Positions 16,347 through 26,179 of a stretch of 64,000 bases of DNA are shown piece by piece. Within the stretch, counting starts at the first letter, position 1; each line of letters starts with the position of its first letter. The notes under the pieces were generated by a model. It ran no database searches and was not told where the DNA came from. It saw nothing but the letters and a program-made list of their open reading frames with translations. The DNA comes from CAVZQN01 sp963837395 (GTDB lineage: Bacteria; Acidobacteriota; HRBIN11; JAKEFK01): positions 682,001 through 746,000 of the forward strand of contig CAWINI010000004.1 of assembly GCA_963837395.1 (NCBI GenBank), given 5' to 3'. The position numbers were made by a program, and so were the translations under genes.

Positions 16347-18707
16347 GTGGACGAAAAAAGAATTTCGCACTACACAATCATTTCCAAAATCGGATCTGGC
16401 GGAATGGGAGAAGTCTATCTTGCACAAGATCAAAGGCTTGATCGAACTGTTGCCTTAAAAATTCTTCCATCCGAATTTGCATCTGATCCTGCGCGCATGC
16501 ATCGCTTTGTTCAAGAAGCGAAAGCAGCTTCAGCGCTGGACCATCCAAACGTTGCTCATATATATGAAATTGGCGAATCGGACGGTACCAATTTTATCGC
16601 CATGCAATTGATTGAAGGCACAACGCTCGATGCCTACCTCAAAGATCGGCAACTTCAATCAAATGAGATTTTAGATATTGCAATTCAAATTGCAGACGCT
16701 TTAGATGTAGCAAGCTCAAAAGGAATTGTTCATCGTGATATTAAATCAGCGAATATCATGATCACAGCTCGCGGACAGATAAAGGTTCTGGATTTCGGTC
16801 TGGCGAAAGTTGAGCAAAAAATAACTTCGCAACCTGAAGCCAGCAAAATGGAAACTGCTACCGGAACAACTCCAGGCATGATTTTAGGAACTGTGCAATA
16901 TATGAGTCCGGAACAAGCATTAGGAAAACCGGTCGATCATCGCTCCGATATTTATTCATTAGGAGTTGTGCTGTATCAGCTTGCTACAAGTAAACTTCCC
17001 TTTTCTGGCAGCACTCCGAGCGATACTTTGAATCGCATTCTGAATTCACAACCAGAAGCGATTGCACGCTTCAATTACAACATCGATCCTGCTCTGGAAC
17101 GCATCATCCGAAAATGCATGGAGAAAGATCCGGATCGCCGATATCAATCCGCTCGCGAACTTCTGATTGATTTAAAAAACCTCAAACGGGATTCAGAATC
17201 GACTCCACGCGCAGAATTGGGTCGCGCTATTCCAAAACAAAACAGTTTGATGCGCTATGCATTTATTATTGCAATTCTAGCTGCGGCTATTGCAGCTATT
17301 TTTTATTTCCGTTATACAAAGCGCAGTGAAATTCGATCTCTTGCGGTTTTGCCATTCGTAAACTCAAATCAGGATCCATCAAAAGCCTGGCTGACTGATG
17401 GAATTACTGAAACAACAATTAACAGCCTTTCCCAAATTCCGGATTTGAAAGTCATGGCACGCAGCACCGTGAACCGTTATAAAGGCAAGGCGCTGGATCC
17501 ACTAAAGGCAGGCAGAGATTTAAAGGTAGATGCGGTGCTGACTGGAAATATCAGCCAACAAGGCAATGATCTTGTGATTGGAGCTGAACTGGTAAAAGTT
17601 GATGATGGATCACTGATCTGGGGTGAAAATTATCGAAACAAGATTTCAGATTTAGTTTCCATGCAGCGCACGATTTCAGAAAAAATTTCAGATGAACTTC
17701 ACGCCAGATTAACCGGTGAACAGAAAAAAGTAATTTCAAAACAGTTCGCAGTGAATCCGGAAGCTTACGAACTCTATCTGAAAGGACGCTTCTTTTGGAA
17801 TAAACGGGGTGAAGAAGATATCAAAAAGGCAATTGATTTTTTTCAACAAGCAATCAACAAAGATCCTAATTATGCGCTTGCTTATGTTGGCCTTGCCGAT
17901 TGTTATGTTGTGAGGAGTTCGCCATTTTCAAGAGAAGTCAGATTAGAAAAAGGAAGTGCAGCTGCAAACAAGGCTTTAGAGTTAGAACCGACACTGGCAG
18001 AAGCTTATGTTTCTTTGGGTGCGACAAAAGAACTTGAGTGGGATTGGAGTAGTGCAGAAAAGTTATACCGGAAAGCAATTCAACTCAATCCCAATTATCC
18101 GACTGCACATCAATGGCTTAGCGAAATATTAATCCAATCCGGACGCACTGATGAAGGATTGATTGAAAGCCGGAGAGCATTGGAAATGGATCCACTATCA
18201 ACAATCATGAACGTGAGCCTCGCAGGCAATTTATACTTTGCTCGAAAGTTTGATGAATCAATCGCTCAATGCCGGAAAACGATTGAACTCGATCCGGATT
18301 CCTTTATGCCTCGCGAACGATTGATACAAGCTCTGCTTGAAAAGAGACAATATCTTGATGCGTTTTCAGAGTACGTGAAGCTGGAAAAGATTTATGGCAC
18401 ATATGAAAAGGAAGCAGCAGACATTGAGACTGTGAAACAGGAATACTTGACGCTTGGTGAAGAAGGTTTCTGGAAAAAGAAATTGGAATTGGATTTGAAC
18501 AACTTAAAAAGAGGATTTGGCTCAGCTTATAATGTTGCCGTCAACTATTCGATGTTAAGACAAAATGATCTAGCTTTTTGGTGGTTGGAAAAAAGTATGA
18601 AGGCTCGCGATTCTCAGTTGGATGAATTGAAGGTCGACCCAAAAATGGATCCGATCCGTTCAGATCCCAGGTTTAGCGACTATGTACGCCGGGTAAATCT
18701 AGAGTGA
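16347..18707 (+). CDS. Membrane Ser/Thr protein kinase with TolB-like and TPR output region
   Basis: The GTG at 16347 starts a 786-residue PknB-type kinase with glycine loop GSGGMGEVYLA, Lys38 (VALKIL), HRDIKSAN with Asp131, DFG at 149-151 and SPEQ activation segment end. All catalytic residues are present. One TM helix (about 303-322) follows. The outer part begins with a TolB/FlgO-like domain (SLAVLPFVNSNQ, WLTDGITETTINSLSQIP, DAVLTGNISQQGNDLVI) and continues with about six TPR units (AYVGLADCYVV, AEAYVSLGATKELEWDW). This domain order is common in Acidobacteriota. Targets are unknown. It is followed by a STAS-domain gene 45 bp downstream. Confidence 0.92.
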   Translation: MDEKRISHYTIISKIGSGGMGEVYLAQDQRLDRTVALKILPSEFASDPARMHRFVQEAKAASALDHPNVAHIYEIGESDGTNFIAMQLIEGTTLDAYLKDRQLQSNEILDIAIQIADALDVASSKGIVHRDIKSANIMITARGQIKVLDFGLAKVEQKITSQPEASKMETATGTTPGMILGTVQYMSPEQALGKPVDHRSDIYSLGVVLYQLATSKLPFSGSTPSDTLNRILNSQPEAIARFNYNIDPALERIIRKCMEKDPDRRYQSARELLIDLKNLKRDSESTPRAELGRAIPKQNSLMRYAFIIAILAAAIAAIFYFRYTKRSEIRSLAVLPFVNSNQDPSKAWLTDGITETTINSLSQIPDLKVMARSTVNRYKGKALDPLKAGRDLKVDAVLTGNISQQGNDLVIGAELVKVDDGSLIWGENYRNKISDLVSMQRTISEKISDELHARLTGEQKKVISKQFAVNPEAYELYLKGRFFWNKRGEEDIKKAIDFFQQAINKDPNYALAYVGLADCYVVRSSPFSREVRLEKGSAAANKALELEPTLAEAYVSLGATKELEWDWSSAEKLYRKAIQLNPNYPTAHQWLSEILIQSGRTDEGLIESRRALEMDPLSTIMNVSLAGNLYFARKFDESIAQCRKTIELDPDSFMPRERLIQALLEKRQYLDAFSEYVKLEKIYGTYEKEAADIETVKQEYLTLGEEGFWKKKLELDLNNLKRGFGSAYNVAVNYSMLRQNDLAFWWLEKSMKARDSQLDELKVDPKMDPIRSDPRFSDYVRRVNLE

Positions 18708-18718
18708 ATTCGGTGACA

Positions 18719-18746
18719 TTGTTGGTCTAAGAAAATATGGTATAAA
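18719..18746 (+). promoter_or_regulatory. Possible promoter of the STAS gene, leaderless
   Basis: TTGTTG (18719-18724), a 16-bp spacer and TATAAA (18741-18746) lie immediately before the ATG at 18753. The expected transcript start would coincide with the start codon, and no ribosome-binding site is visible, so the mRNA may be leaderless. Confidence 0.35.
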
Positions 18747-18752
18747 AGAGCA

Positions 18753-19148
18753 ATGGAACTCGACTTAAAAGTCATAGACAAACCGGCGAATATTCTTTTG
18801 CTTTCAGTCACTGGCCGTATTAAATCGGGGGACATCAAGCCCTTAGAAAATGAATTCAGAAGAATCTGTAAAGGCTCGCCTGTAAAGTTAATTTTGAATG
18901 TACAGGGTGTTGAAGCCATAGACAGTTCTGGAATTGGTGAGTTGATAAGAGCGCGAACGGAAATCCTTGGTAAAGGTGGAAGAGTTGTATTGCTGGGTGT
19001 AAATAGTCGCGTAGAAATGATGGTAAAACTTTCCGGCCTGGATAATTATTTTCCGATTGCTCCAACGGAACCGGAAGCAATTCAAGTATTAAACCAACCA
19101 CCAGCCGAACCGCCGAAGGAAGAACCGGCGGAACCGCCCGCTGAATAA
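18753..19148 (+). CDS. STAS-domain anti-sigma-factor antagonist
   Basis: The 131-residue protein is a single STAS domain of SpoIIAA/RsbV type (residues 1-113) with the phospho-acceptor loop DSSGIGEL at 57-64 intact, plus a charged Pro/Glu tail (EPPKEEPAEPPAE) not found in most relatives. STAS antagonists bind an anti-sigma kinase when dephosphorylated and so release a sigma factor. No such kinase, phosphatase or sigma factor is in the window, so its partner is elsewhere. Being next to the Ser/Thr kinase gene hints at, but does not prove, a link. Confidence 0.85.
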   Translation: MELDLKVIDKPANILLLSVTGRIKSGDIKPLENEFRRICKGSPVKLILNVQGVEAIDSSGIGELIRARTEILGKGGRVVLLGVNSRVEMMVKLSGLDNYFPIAPTEPEAIQVLNQPPAEPPKEEPAEPPAE

Positions 19149-19186
19149 TCACACTCATTCAATTTCATAGATTCCAGGAGGGTGAC

Positions 19187-20305
19187 ATGAATTTTCGTTT
19201 TTCGTTGTCAAAAAAATCTTTCCTCGCTCTGATTCTTATTTTGATTACAACATCACAAATATTTTCTGATAATGGTCCTGCCCACAAGAAAAGGGTTGCA
19301 CGTCCGATTAAGTTGGGCGTTTCAGGCGGAAATGTTAACGATCAGACAGCAGAGTTTTGTTGTGCCGGAACTCTCGGTGCGGTTGTTCGTAACTCAGATG
19401 GCGCGAATTATATTCTGAGTAATAATCATGTTCTGGGAATCGCCAATAAGGCAAAACTTGGTGATGCAATCACTCAACCTGGAAGTATCGATACAAATTG
19501 CAACACTACTGATTCAAATATCGTTGCCAGATTCACAAGATTCGTAAAAATTAAATTTGGACAGAATACAAATAACAAAGTTGATACAGCAATTGCAGAA
19601 ACGATTCAGGGTCAGGTAAGCCCAACCGGTTTCATTCTTGATGTTAAGAGTCCCGGACAACCTGCGGAGGCAGAACTTGGAATGGGAGTAAAGAAAAGCG
19701 GACGAACAACTGGATTGCGTCGCGGAGTTGTTGACACTTTGAATCTCACTGTGCGTGTTCGTTTTTCAAATCAATGTGGAAGTGAAGGTAGTAAGGTTGC
19801 GCGTTTCACAGATCAAATCGGTATTGCAGATTCTCCTGGAGGAACTCCGCCGCCATTTATTGCTGGGGGCGATTCTGGTTCGCTTCTGGTAAAAAATGTT
19901 GCAAACTGCCCTGCTACACTTGGACTTCTGTTTGCTGGAGATGATGTAGGAAACGCAGCTGCAAATCGGATTCAAAATGTGCTGAGCATTTTAGGACAAG
20001 GTATGAAGATTGTTGGATGCGGCACTCAAGCGCTGCAGATTGAAGATCCATATGCTTTGACAATGAATCATCCGCAAGTGTTAAATGCTGCCGCAATTCA
20101 AAGGCATTATGAAGATGCATTGCTTTCCATTTCTGGTGTAGTCGGTGTTGGAATCGGATTGGCAAGCCCGCACAGCCGCGAACTTGCACTCGTTGTTTAT
20201 ACAGTCCGTGGAACTGATGTCGCTAAAGCTGCCAATATCCTTCCAGAACGATTGGATAACTTGCCAGTACGCAAAAAAATTACCGGCGAATTTCGAGCCC
20301 TCTGA
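19187..20305 (+). CDS. Secreted trypsin-fold serine protease
   Basis: The 372-residue product has a signal peptide (FLALILILITTSQIFS) and a chymotrypsin-like triad: His81 (ILSNNHVLG), Asp133 (KVDTAIAE) and Ser230 (AGGDSGSLLV). The protein resembles the Nal1-like/trypsin-like peptidase group often annotated as hypothetical. Cysteine pairs (CC at 58-59, C105, C197) may form disulfides. The last 90 residues (YALTMNHPQVLNAAAIQRHY, ISGVVGVGIGL) form a separate small domain. AGGAGGGTG gives a strong ribosome-binding site. It opens the secretome block. Confidence 0.82.
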   Translation: MNFRFSLSKKSFLALILILITTSQIFSDNGPAHKKRVARPIKLGVSGGNVNDQTAEFCCAGTLGAVVRNSDGANYILSNNHVLGIANKAKLGDAITQPGSIDTNCNTTDSNIVARFTRFVKIKFGQNTNNKVDTAIAETIQGQVSPTGFILDVKSPGQPAEAELGMGVKKSGRTTGLRRGVVDTLNLTVRVRFSNQCGSEGSKVARFTDQIGIADSPGGTPPPFIAGGDSGSLLVKNVANCPATLGLLFAGDDVGNAAANRIQNVLSILGQGMKIVGCGTQALQIEDPYALTMNHPQVLNAAAIQRHYEDALLSISGVVGVGIGLASPHSRELALVVYTVRGTDVAKAANILPERLDNLPVRKKITGEFRAL

Positions 20306-20321
20306 TTCTTTGCGGTAAGAA

Positions 20322-21155
20322 TTACTTTGATATTTGAGATCCCAGCTTCACCTGCATTGTGTGACCGTATGCAGGATTCAAATGAACATTCGAAAACGTG
20401 CTGGTAATTTCCCGCTGATCAGAATAAACCAGCAACGCCTTCACATTAAAATTTAACCGGAATGAAACCGGAATCACCAAATCATTGTAAGGTTTTTGGA
20501 TGAATTCAAAATCCAGGCCTGTCACCTTTGCAATCCCGAGACCGAAGCTGACACCATCATTAAGATTGCCCCGTAATTTTGTAATTCGAAATTCCTGATC
20601 CACCCAAATTTTCCCATCCAGATGATTCAAAACTTTTTCAAGCCGATTGCGGGCAGGTAGTTCAATATTCTTATGATGAAAATTTAGAACATATGCGGCG
20701 GAGTGATCATTGGGATCGATTGTAAAATCATATTTTTGCATCATCTCAGTCCAGGTGAAAGGAAGTCGATGGCAATCGGATTTTTTCTCGCCATCATGAA
20801 GAGCTTTTTGCCATTCCTTTTTTCTTTGCTGTTGTTCTTTTCTTTGATTGCTATCAAGCGGTTTTGAATCAATTCTGTAAAGATCAAGGCGAGGAACATC
20901 TTCCACCCACATAGTTCGATAATCACGGATTTCCGTTTTCTTAGTTTCCCCATCCCCCTTCAGCCAACGAACTTTCATATTTACATCGTATCCGTAGTTA
21001 TCCATCTCTATTTCATTTTCCGTGGCCCTCTCAATAATTTTTTGAAGGATTTCTTCTTTCACTTGTTCAGATGCTTCGGCCGGCAGGTAAGAACATAGAA
21101 ATGATATTAAAACCAGAAGTGATATTGGAATACCCGGAACCAACTGCCTCTTCAT
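20322..21155 (-). CDS. Exported hypothetical protein, LolA-like in appearance
   Basis: The 277-residue product has a signal peptide (ISLLVLISFLCSYLPAEA), a highly charged middle (KEQQQRKKEWQKA) and a C-terminal half of alternating beta strands (LDGKIWVDQEFRITKLRGNL, FRLNFNVKALLVYSDQREIT, VHLNPAYG). The strand pattern and the DGKIWVDQ motif resemble acidobacterial envelope proteins of the outer-membrane-lipoprotein-sorting type, but I cannot name a family with confidence. It is convergent with the protease gene and divergent from the gene at 21287. Confidence 0.6.
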   Translation of the reverse strand: MKRQLVPGIPISLLVLISFLCSYLPAEASEQVKEEILQKIIERATENEIEMDNYGYDVNMKVRWLKGDGETKKTEIRDYRTMWVEDVPRLDLYRIDSKPLDSNQRKEQQQRKKEWQKALHDGEKKSDCHRLPFTWTEMMQKYDFTIDPNDHSAAYVLNFHHKNIELPARNRLEKVLNHLDGKIWVDQEFRITKLRGNLNDGVSFGLGIAKVTGLDFEFIQKPYNDLVIPVSFRLNFNVKALLVYSDQREITSTFSNVHLNPAYGHTMQVKLGSQISK

Positions 21156-21286
21156 GTTCTCAAAGGTAATCGCTGCAAATTTCTTGACATAGAGCAGATT
21201 CTTCAGATTTCATGTAATTGATAGAAACCAGGCCTGTCGCATATTGTGCGACACTGTATTCATTATCGACGGAGGGTGATTTCAAA

Positions 21287-22069
21287 TTGCAAAAATTAGT
21301 GTTTCTTTTTTGTAACTTTTTTTTGTTTTTTGCTCTTACATTTCTGTTTGCGGCCGAAGAATCCGATTACGTAATAGATCGCAAAGATTTGAAAGAACCT
21401 TTGAAGGCGGGTGACAAATTAATCATTACAAATCCGATTGGCGATGTTCGTTTGCGAGGCGGCGGCAATGATGTTGTGGAAATCCATGCTGTAATTCAAA
21501 ATTTGATGAAAGACACACCGATGCCTGAAATCAACATCAAACGTAATGGAAATACTCTTACGCTTACCACAACATTTACACAAAATCCGCAAGGTAAACA
21601 GGACCGGATCGATCTCGTTGCATTTGTTCCGGAAAAAATCCTGACGCAAGTTGAAACTACATTCGGTGAAATCGAAATCAAGGGATTAAAAGATGACATT
21701 TCAACTTCATCGCAAAAAGGAAAAATCACAATCAAATCTGTTATGGGGCATGTTGAAGCAAAAAACGATAGCGGTTCCATATCCGTAGAATTGCTTCCAG
21801 AAGTCACTTCGTTTCCGCAGGATTTTGTGACGCTCACGGGAGATATTTCGCTGTTTTTATCTCAGGGTATCGATGCGAATGCTGTTGTGCAAACTTCCGG
21901 CGAAATCAGTACCGATTTTTCACTTCACATTGATTTTGATGAGACGAAAGAGCCTGATAAAATTGGCAAGGCGACCGTTGGCAAGGGTGGTGAAAAAATT
22001 TCCGCCGTTAGCAAACGTGGAAAAATCCGGTTACTGCGAATTCTAAATTCCGTACCGGATATGGATTGA
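21287..22069 (+). CDS. Secreted DUF4097-like beta-helix protein
   Basis: The start is a TTG at 21287, chosen because GGAGGG lies 10 bp upstream and a signal peptide follows at once (LVFLFCNFFLFFALTFLFAA). An alternative TTG at 21218 would add residues unlike a signal peptide. The 260-residue product has the DUF4097-type pattern of short repeated strands (ITNPIGDVRLRGGGNDVVEI, VETTFGEIEIKGLKDD, SQKGKITIKSVMGHVEAKND), which form a right-handed helix-like sheet. Function unknown. It lies 17 bp upstream of the next secreted protein gene and is probably co-transcribed. Confidence 0.7.
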   Translation: MQKLVFLFCNFFLFFALTFLFAAEESDYVIDRKDLKEPLKAGDKLIITNPIGDVRLRGGGNDVVEIHAVIQNLMKDTPMPEINIKRNGNTLTLTTTFTQNPQGKQDRIDLVAFVPEKILTQVETTFGEIEIKGLKDDISTSSQKGKITIKSVMGHVEAKNDSGSISVELLPEVTSFPQDFVTLTGDISLFLSQGIDANAVVQTSGEISTDFSLHIDFDETKEPDKIGKATVGKGGEKISAVSKRGKIRLLRILNSVPDMD

Positions 22070-22086
22070 AATAGTAGGAGGGCTTG

Positions 22087-24510
22087 ATGAGAAGAGGACT
22101 GGTAATCTTTATACTGTTTTTAGTTTTTCTACCAGCAATTGGATTTGCACAGCACAAAAAATCAAAAAATAAAGGACCGGAAGTTAGCGCTCCGGTAACA
22201 CCATATCGATTTGATGGTTCCGTGATGAACCTACCTGACCCACCTGAATGGAAACCAGGCGATCCAATTAGAGAAGTTCCACGAAGATTCTTTCCGCCCG
22301 CTACAACATATCCACAAGAACCAAGGCCAGTAACAGATGATCCGCTTTTGAACTTACAGCAAAGTGCGATTATCAAAACTCCGGATTCATTCACAGTCCC
22401 AACCAGGAATTTTGATGGCGGCAATTTTACCGGTGTAAATCCACCTGACACCAACGGCGATGTAGGTCCGAACCATTATATTCAAACAATTAATTCGTCA
22501 TCCGGAACTCAAGTCAAAATCTGGGATAAAGCCGAACCAACTCCTGCGCTTTTAACAACTTTTACTATGGACAGTCTTGGATCTGGCAGTTGTGCAAGCG
22601 GTTTTGGTGATCCAGTTGTTTTATATGATCGCCAGGCAGATCGGTGGATGTTGACTGAATTTGCAGGAAGTGGCTCGCATCTTTGTGTTTATGTTTCGCA
22701 AACTGGTGATCCCGTAAATGGCGGCTGGTTTGCTTACAATTTCACGACTCCGAGTTTTCCTGATTACCCAAAATATTCTGTGTGGCCAACTGATAAAGAT
22801 GGCGGACAAGGTTCCTATGTTGTAACTACGAATGAAGGTGCACCGACTGTTTATGCGCTGAACCGCGGTGCAATGCTTGCTGGCAGCGCTGCAACTTCAC
22901 AACGTTTTTCAAATGTTCCACCGTTATCGGGTTTTGGATTTCAAGGAGTGTTAGCTCCAGCAGATATTGATGGTCCTACCGTCCCGCCAGCGATGTCGAA
23001 ATGTGCAATCATCAATCATCGCGATACTGAAGTTCATGGTTCACCAAATAATCCAACTCAAGACTTCTTAAACATTTGGGAACTGGATGTTAGCTGGAAT
23101 ACTCCTGCTTCTTCAACTCTTGTTAATTCTATAAATATTCCGATCGCTGAAATGGATTCCGATCTTTGCGGACTTTTTTCTTTCAATTGTTTTCCGCAAC
23201 CAAATACTGGTACCACACTCGATCCATTGCGCGAACCAGTAATGCATCGGCTTCAATACATGAATCATGGCTCATTTCAAACACTGGTAGGTGATTTTGT
23301 TACTGATGTTGATGGCACCAATCATGGCGGTATGCGATGGTTTGAATTGAGAGGCGGCTCAGGATCATGGACGTTATTTCAAGAAGGACTTTATTCAATT
23401 GATGTTCATCATAGATGGATCGGCGGCATTTCGATGGACTCATCTGGAAATATTGCGATGGGTTACAGTGTGACTTCCACAACTGTTCATCCTGATATCC
23501 GATATACAGGTCGGCTGAGCTCCGATCCTGCCGGACAAATGACTGAGCCTGAAACACAAATTGTCGATGGTACAGCTTCCAATGGAAGTAATCGCTGGGG
23601 TGATTACGCGGAATTGGGACTCGATCCATCTGATGATTGCACATTTTGGTATACCAACATGTACAACATTTCATCTACGTGGACTACGCGCATCGCATCA
23701 TTCAAATTCGATTCGTGCGGAACTGGTTGCCCAACAATTACATTGTCACCTTCAACATTGCCCGATGGCAATGTTGGAACTGTTTACAATCAAACCATCG
23801 TAGCAACCGGCGGAACTCCTCCATATACATATGCAGTTTCAAGCGGCAGTTTACCAAGCGGACTTACTCTTGATAGCGCCACCGGCATAATTTCGGGAAC
23901 GCCCGATACTGCTGGCGTATCGAATTTTAATATTACTGCCACGGATAACGTTGGATGCACCGGGACTCAGAGTTATTCCATCACCATCAATCCAGAAACA
24001 TGTCTGTTCTGCGATGATTTCGAAGATGCAGTTTTGGATCCAAACTGGACCTATACCGGAACCTGGACCGAAACAGGCGGAAGTTTGCAAGGAACCACGC
24101 CGCCCAGAAAAGCAATCGCAATTGCGACACCAATATTTACCGGATGTTTGAACTGCACCATTCAAGCTTCGATGCAAACTCAAAGCGGGTTCAAAAACAG
24201 AGTTTGGATGTTCGGTTGGTATGTAGACAAACTGAATCGAATGGAACTGCTGATGAAAGAAGAGAATGATAAATGGATTTTGAAACAACGCGCAGGTGGT
24301 AGAGTCGTTGCAAAATCCAAAGCAATTTCAACAATCAATCCAAACGTTGCATACGACGTGTCAGTTGCATTCGATGGTACCCAATTTTCAGTTTCAATAA
24401 ACGGCACGTCATTGATTACTTTGGTTCCGGTCGGCGTTGTACCTACGGGTACCGTTGGATTCCAAAGTAAATCCACAACCGGATCTTTCGGTTACATTAA
24501 TGTGAATTAG
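22087..24510 (+). CDS. Large secreted protein with He_PIG domain and a shared C-terminal domain
   Basis: The 807-residue product (ATG 22087 after GGAGG) has a signal peptide (VIFILFLVFLPAIGFAQ). Residues of about 120-560 look like a beta-propeller (PPDTNGDVGPNHYIQTIN, DRQADRWMLTEF, GNIAMGYSVTST). A He_PIG/cadherin-like domain comes next (ATGGTPPYTYAVSSGSLPSG, LDSATGIISGTP). The last 169 residues (from 639) start CLFCDDFEDAV and hold a second CxxC (GCLNC). The same domain ends the proteins at 27758 and 50512. The sequence suggests a concanavalin-like sandwich for binding or anchoring. Substrate unknown. Confidence 0.78.
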   Translation: MRRGLVIFILFLVFLPAIGFAQHKKSKNKGPEVSAPVTPYRFDGSVMNLPDPPEWKPGDPIREVPRRFFPPATTYPQEPRPVTDDPLLNLQQSAIIKTPDSFTVPTRNFDGGNFTGVNPPDTNGDVGPNHYIQTINSSSGTQVKIWDKAEPTPALLTTFTMDSLGSGSCASGFGDPVVLYDRQADRWMLTEFAGSGSHLCVYVSQTGDPVNGGWFAYNFTTPSFPDYPKYSVWPTDKDGGQGSYVVTTNEGAPTVYALNRGAMLAGSAATSQRFSNVPPLSGFGFQGVLAPADIDGPTVPPAMSKCAIINHRDTEVHGSPNNPTQDFLNIWELDVSWNTPASSTLVNSINIPIAEMDSDLCGLFSFNCFPQPNTGTTLDPLREPVMHRLQYMNHGSFQTLVGDFVTDVDGTNHGGMRWFELRGGSGSWTLFQEGLYSIDVHHRWIGGISMDSSGNIAMGYSVTSTTVHPDIRYTGRLSSDPAGQMTEPETQIVDGTASNGSNRWGDYAELGLDPSDDCTFWYTNMYNISSTWTTRIASFKFDSCGTGCPTITLSPSTLPDGNVGTVYNQTIVATGGTPPYTYAVSSGSLPSGLTLDSATGIISGTPDTAGVSNFNITATDNVGCTGTQSYSITINPETCLFCDDFEDAVLDPNWTYTGTWTETGGSLQGTTPPRKAIAIATPIFTGCLNCTIQASMQTQSGFKNRVWMFGWYVDKLNRMELLMKEENDKWILKQRAGGRVVAKSKAISTINPNVAYDVSVAFDGTQFSVSINGTSLITLVPVGVVPTGTVGFQSKSTTGSFGYINVN

Positions 24511-24519
24511 TACTGATTC

Positions 24520-24561
24520 GAGGCCCGGCTTCGCGGAGATAGGGATAGGAAGCCGGGCCTC
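24520..24561. repeat. Hairpin with 13-bp perfect arms (GAGGCCCGGCTTC)
   Basis: The arms are at 24520-24532 and 24549-24561 with a 16-base loop, just after the stop of the preceding gene. No T-run follows, so it could slow or protect the 3' end rather than act as a classic terminator. Words resemble the hairpin at 44879-44923. Confidence 0.6.
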
Positions 24562-24707
24562 AAGCTCCCCGAAACCTCGTCGACAAAATATCCCCCTACT
24601 TAAATAGGTAGTCGCCTGAAAAAGTCCGCAACTTCTATCTTCCTTTGGCGATAAATCTATACGAATGGCGTACGGCGCCATGAGATTGAGTTAAGGAGAG
24701 ATCAAGA

Positions 24708-26144
24708 ATGACAAGTATTAATAGAAGCAACCCTTATTCAGGTTGTTCACAACCTTCGAATGAACCGATCGTTGTCAGCGGCGGCAGCGGAAACGATCGC
24801 ATAGCAGTAACGCCGAATAAATGTGGAGGAGTCGACGTAGCTGTTACGGATCAATACGGAAAAACTTCGACCCGCAGTTTGACTGCCGATGAAGCCCAGC
24901 GACTGGTTGTTAAAGGTGGCGCCGGCAACGATACCATTTATGTGGATCCCAGAGTAAAACAAGGAATCACCATTGATGGCGGACGTGGTAACGATCACAT
25001 CACTGGTGGAAGCGGTAATGACAAAATTTATGGTGGCCGTGGTAACGATGTTATTAGCGGTGGACGCGGCGATGATTTCATCGATGGCGGAAAAGGTAAT
25101 GATTGGATTTCCGGTGGATCAGGAAACGACACTATTAAAGGTGGACGTGGTAACGATGTAATTTCCGGTGGAAGCGGAAACGATCGTATTGATGGTGGCC
25201 GCGGTAATGACTGGATTTCCGGTGGATCAGGAAACGATTCCATTAAAGGTGGACGTGGTAACGATGTAATTTCCGGCGGAAGCGGCAACGACAAGATTGA
25301 TGGTGGCCGCGGTAATGACTGGATTTCCGGTGGATCAGGAAACGATTCCATTAAAGGTGGACGTGGTAATGATGTGATCTCCGGTGGAAGCGGCAACGAC
25401 AAAATTGATGGTGGTCGCGGTAATGACTGGATTTCCGGTGGATCTGGAAACGATTCCATTAAAGGTGGACGTGGTAATGATGTGATCTCCGGTGGAAGCG
25501 GCAACGACAAAATTGATGGTGGCCGCGGTAACGACTGGATTTCTGGTGGATCAGGAAACGATTCCATTAGAGGCGGACGCGGAAATGATTACATCTCTGG
25601 CGGAAGCGGAAATGACGCAATCTACGGCGGGCGTGGCCATGATGTTATTTCTGGCGGAAGCGGAAACGATTACATCTCCGGTGGAAGCGGAAATGACGCA
25701 ATCTACGGCGGACGCGGTAATGATGTAATTTCTGGCGGACGCGGAAATGATTACATCTCCGGTGGAAGCGGAAATGATGCTATCTACGGCGGACGTGGTA
25801 ACGATGTCATTTCTGGCGGAAACGGAAATGATTACATCTCCGGCGGAAGCGGAAACGACGCAATCTACGGCGGACGTGGTAATGATGTTATTTCGGGCGG
25901 AAGCGGAAACGATTATGTATCTGGCGGAAGCGGCAATGATCGCATCTCCGGCGGAAGCGGAAACGATGTCCTGCATGGTGGCAGTGGCAACGACGCAGTC
26001 AGCGGCGGCAGTGGTAACGATTACATCACTGGCGGATCAGGTAACGATCGTCTCGATGGTGGAGCAGGAAACGATACCATTTATGGTGATCAATCCCCAG
26101 CACAGCTTCTGCTTCGCAGACGTGCACAATTCCTGAAAGGGTAA
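24708..26144 (+). CDS. RTX-type calcium-binding repeat protein
   Basis: The 478-residue protein starts at an ATG with AAGGAGAG upstream. After about 90 residues (with a first GGAGNDTIY unit) it has 41 uninterrupted nonapeptide repeats of the form GGxGNDxIx (residues 91-459), the RTX beta-roll that folds on binding calcium. A short tail (YGDQSPAQLLLRRRAQFLKG) follows. No enzyme domain and no N-terminal signal peptide are present. RTX proteins are normally exported by a type I system using a C-terminal signal, but no such system lies in the window. A terminator follows at 26180. It is probably a cell-surface or matrix protein. Confidence 0.88.
   Translation: MTSINRSNPYSGCSQPSNEPIVVSGGSGNDRIAVTPNKCGGVDVAVTDQYGKTSTRSLTADEAQRLVVKGGAGNDTIYVDPRVKQGITIDGGRGNDHITGGSGNDKIYGGRGNDVISGGRGDDFIDGGKGNDWISGGSGNDTIKGGRGNDVISGGSGNDRIDGGRGNDWISGGSGNDSIKGGRGNDVISGGSGNDKIDGGRGNDWISGGSGNDSIKGGRGNDVISGGSGNDKIDGGRGNDWISGGSGNDSIKGGRGNDVISGGSGNDKIDGGRGNDWISGGSGNDSIRGGRGNDYISGGSGNDAIYGGRGHDVISGGSGNDYISGGSGNDAIYGGRGNDVISGGRGNDYISGGSGNDAIYGGRGNDVISGGNGNDYISGGSGNDAIYGGRGNDVISGGSGNDYVSGGSGNDRISGGSGNDVLHGGSGNDAVSGGSGNDYITGGSGNDRLDGGAGNDTIYGDQSPAQLLLRRRAQFLKG
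24978..26084 (+). repeat. 41 tandem 27-bp RTX units with a 108-bp higher-order repeat
   Basis: Each unit codes for one nonapeptide. Between 25086 and 25571 four-unit blocks of 108 bp (ending WIS, xIK, VIS, xID) repeat about 4.5 times with near-identical bases, a sign of recent tandem duplication. Copy number is likely to vary between strains, and short-read assembly may have collapsed it. Confidence 0.9.
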
Positions 26145-26179
26145 GTTGCACACAACAGCATAATAGAAATTTGACATAT

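Noticed and set aside
24520..24561. Rho-independent terminator
   Set aside because: Strong stem but no T-run on either strand.
25028..25567. 179-codon minus-strand frame rich in Pro (DPPEIQSLPRPPS repeats)
   Set aside because: It is the antisense of the RTX repeats; the regular codon pattern keeps the frame open. No ribosome-binding site or protein-like sequence.
24978..26084. Regular repeats as a CRISPR array
   Set aside because: Units are 27 bp without spacers and code for RTX nonapeptides in one frame.
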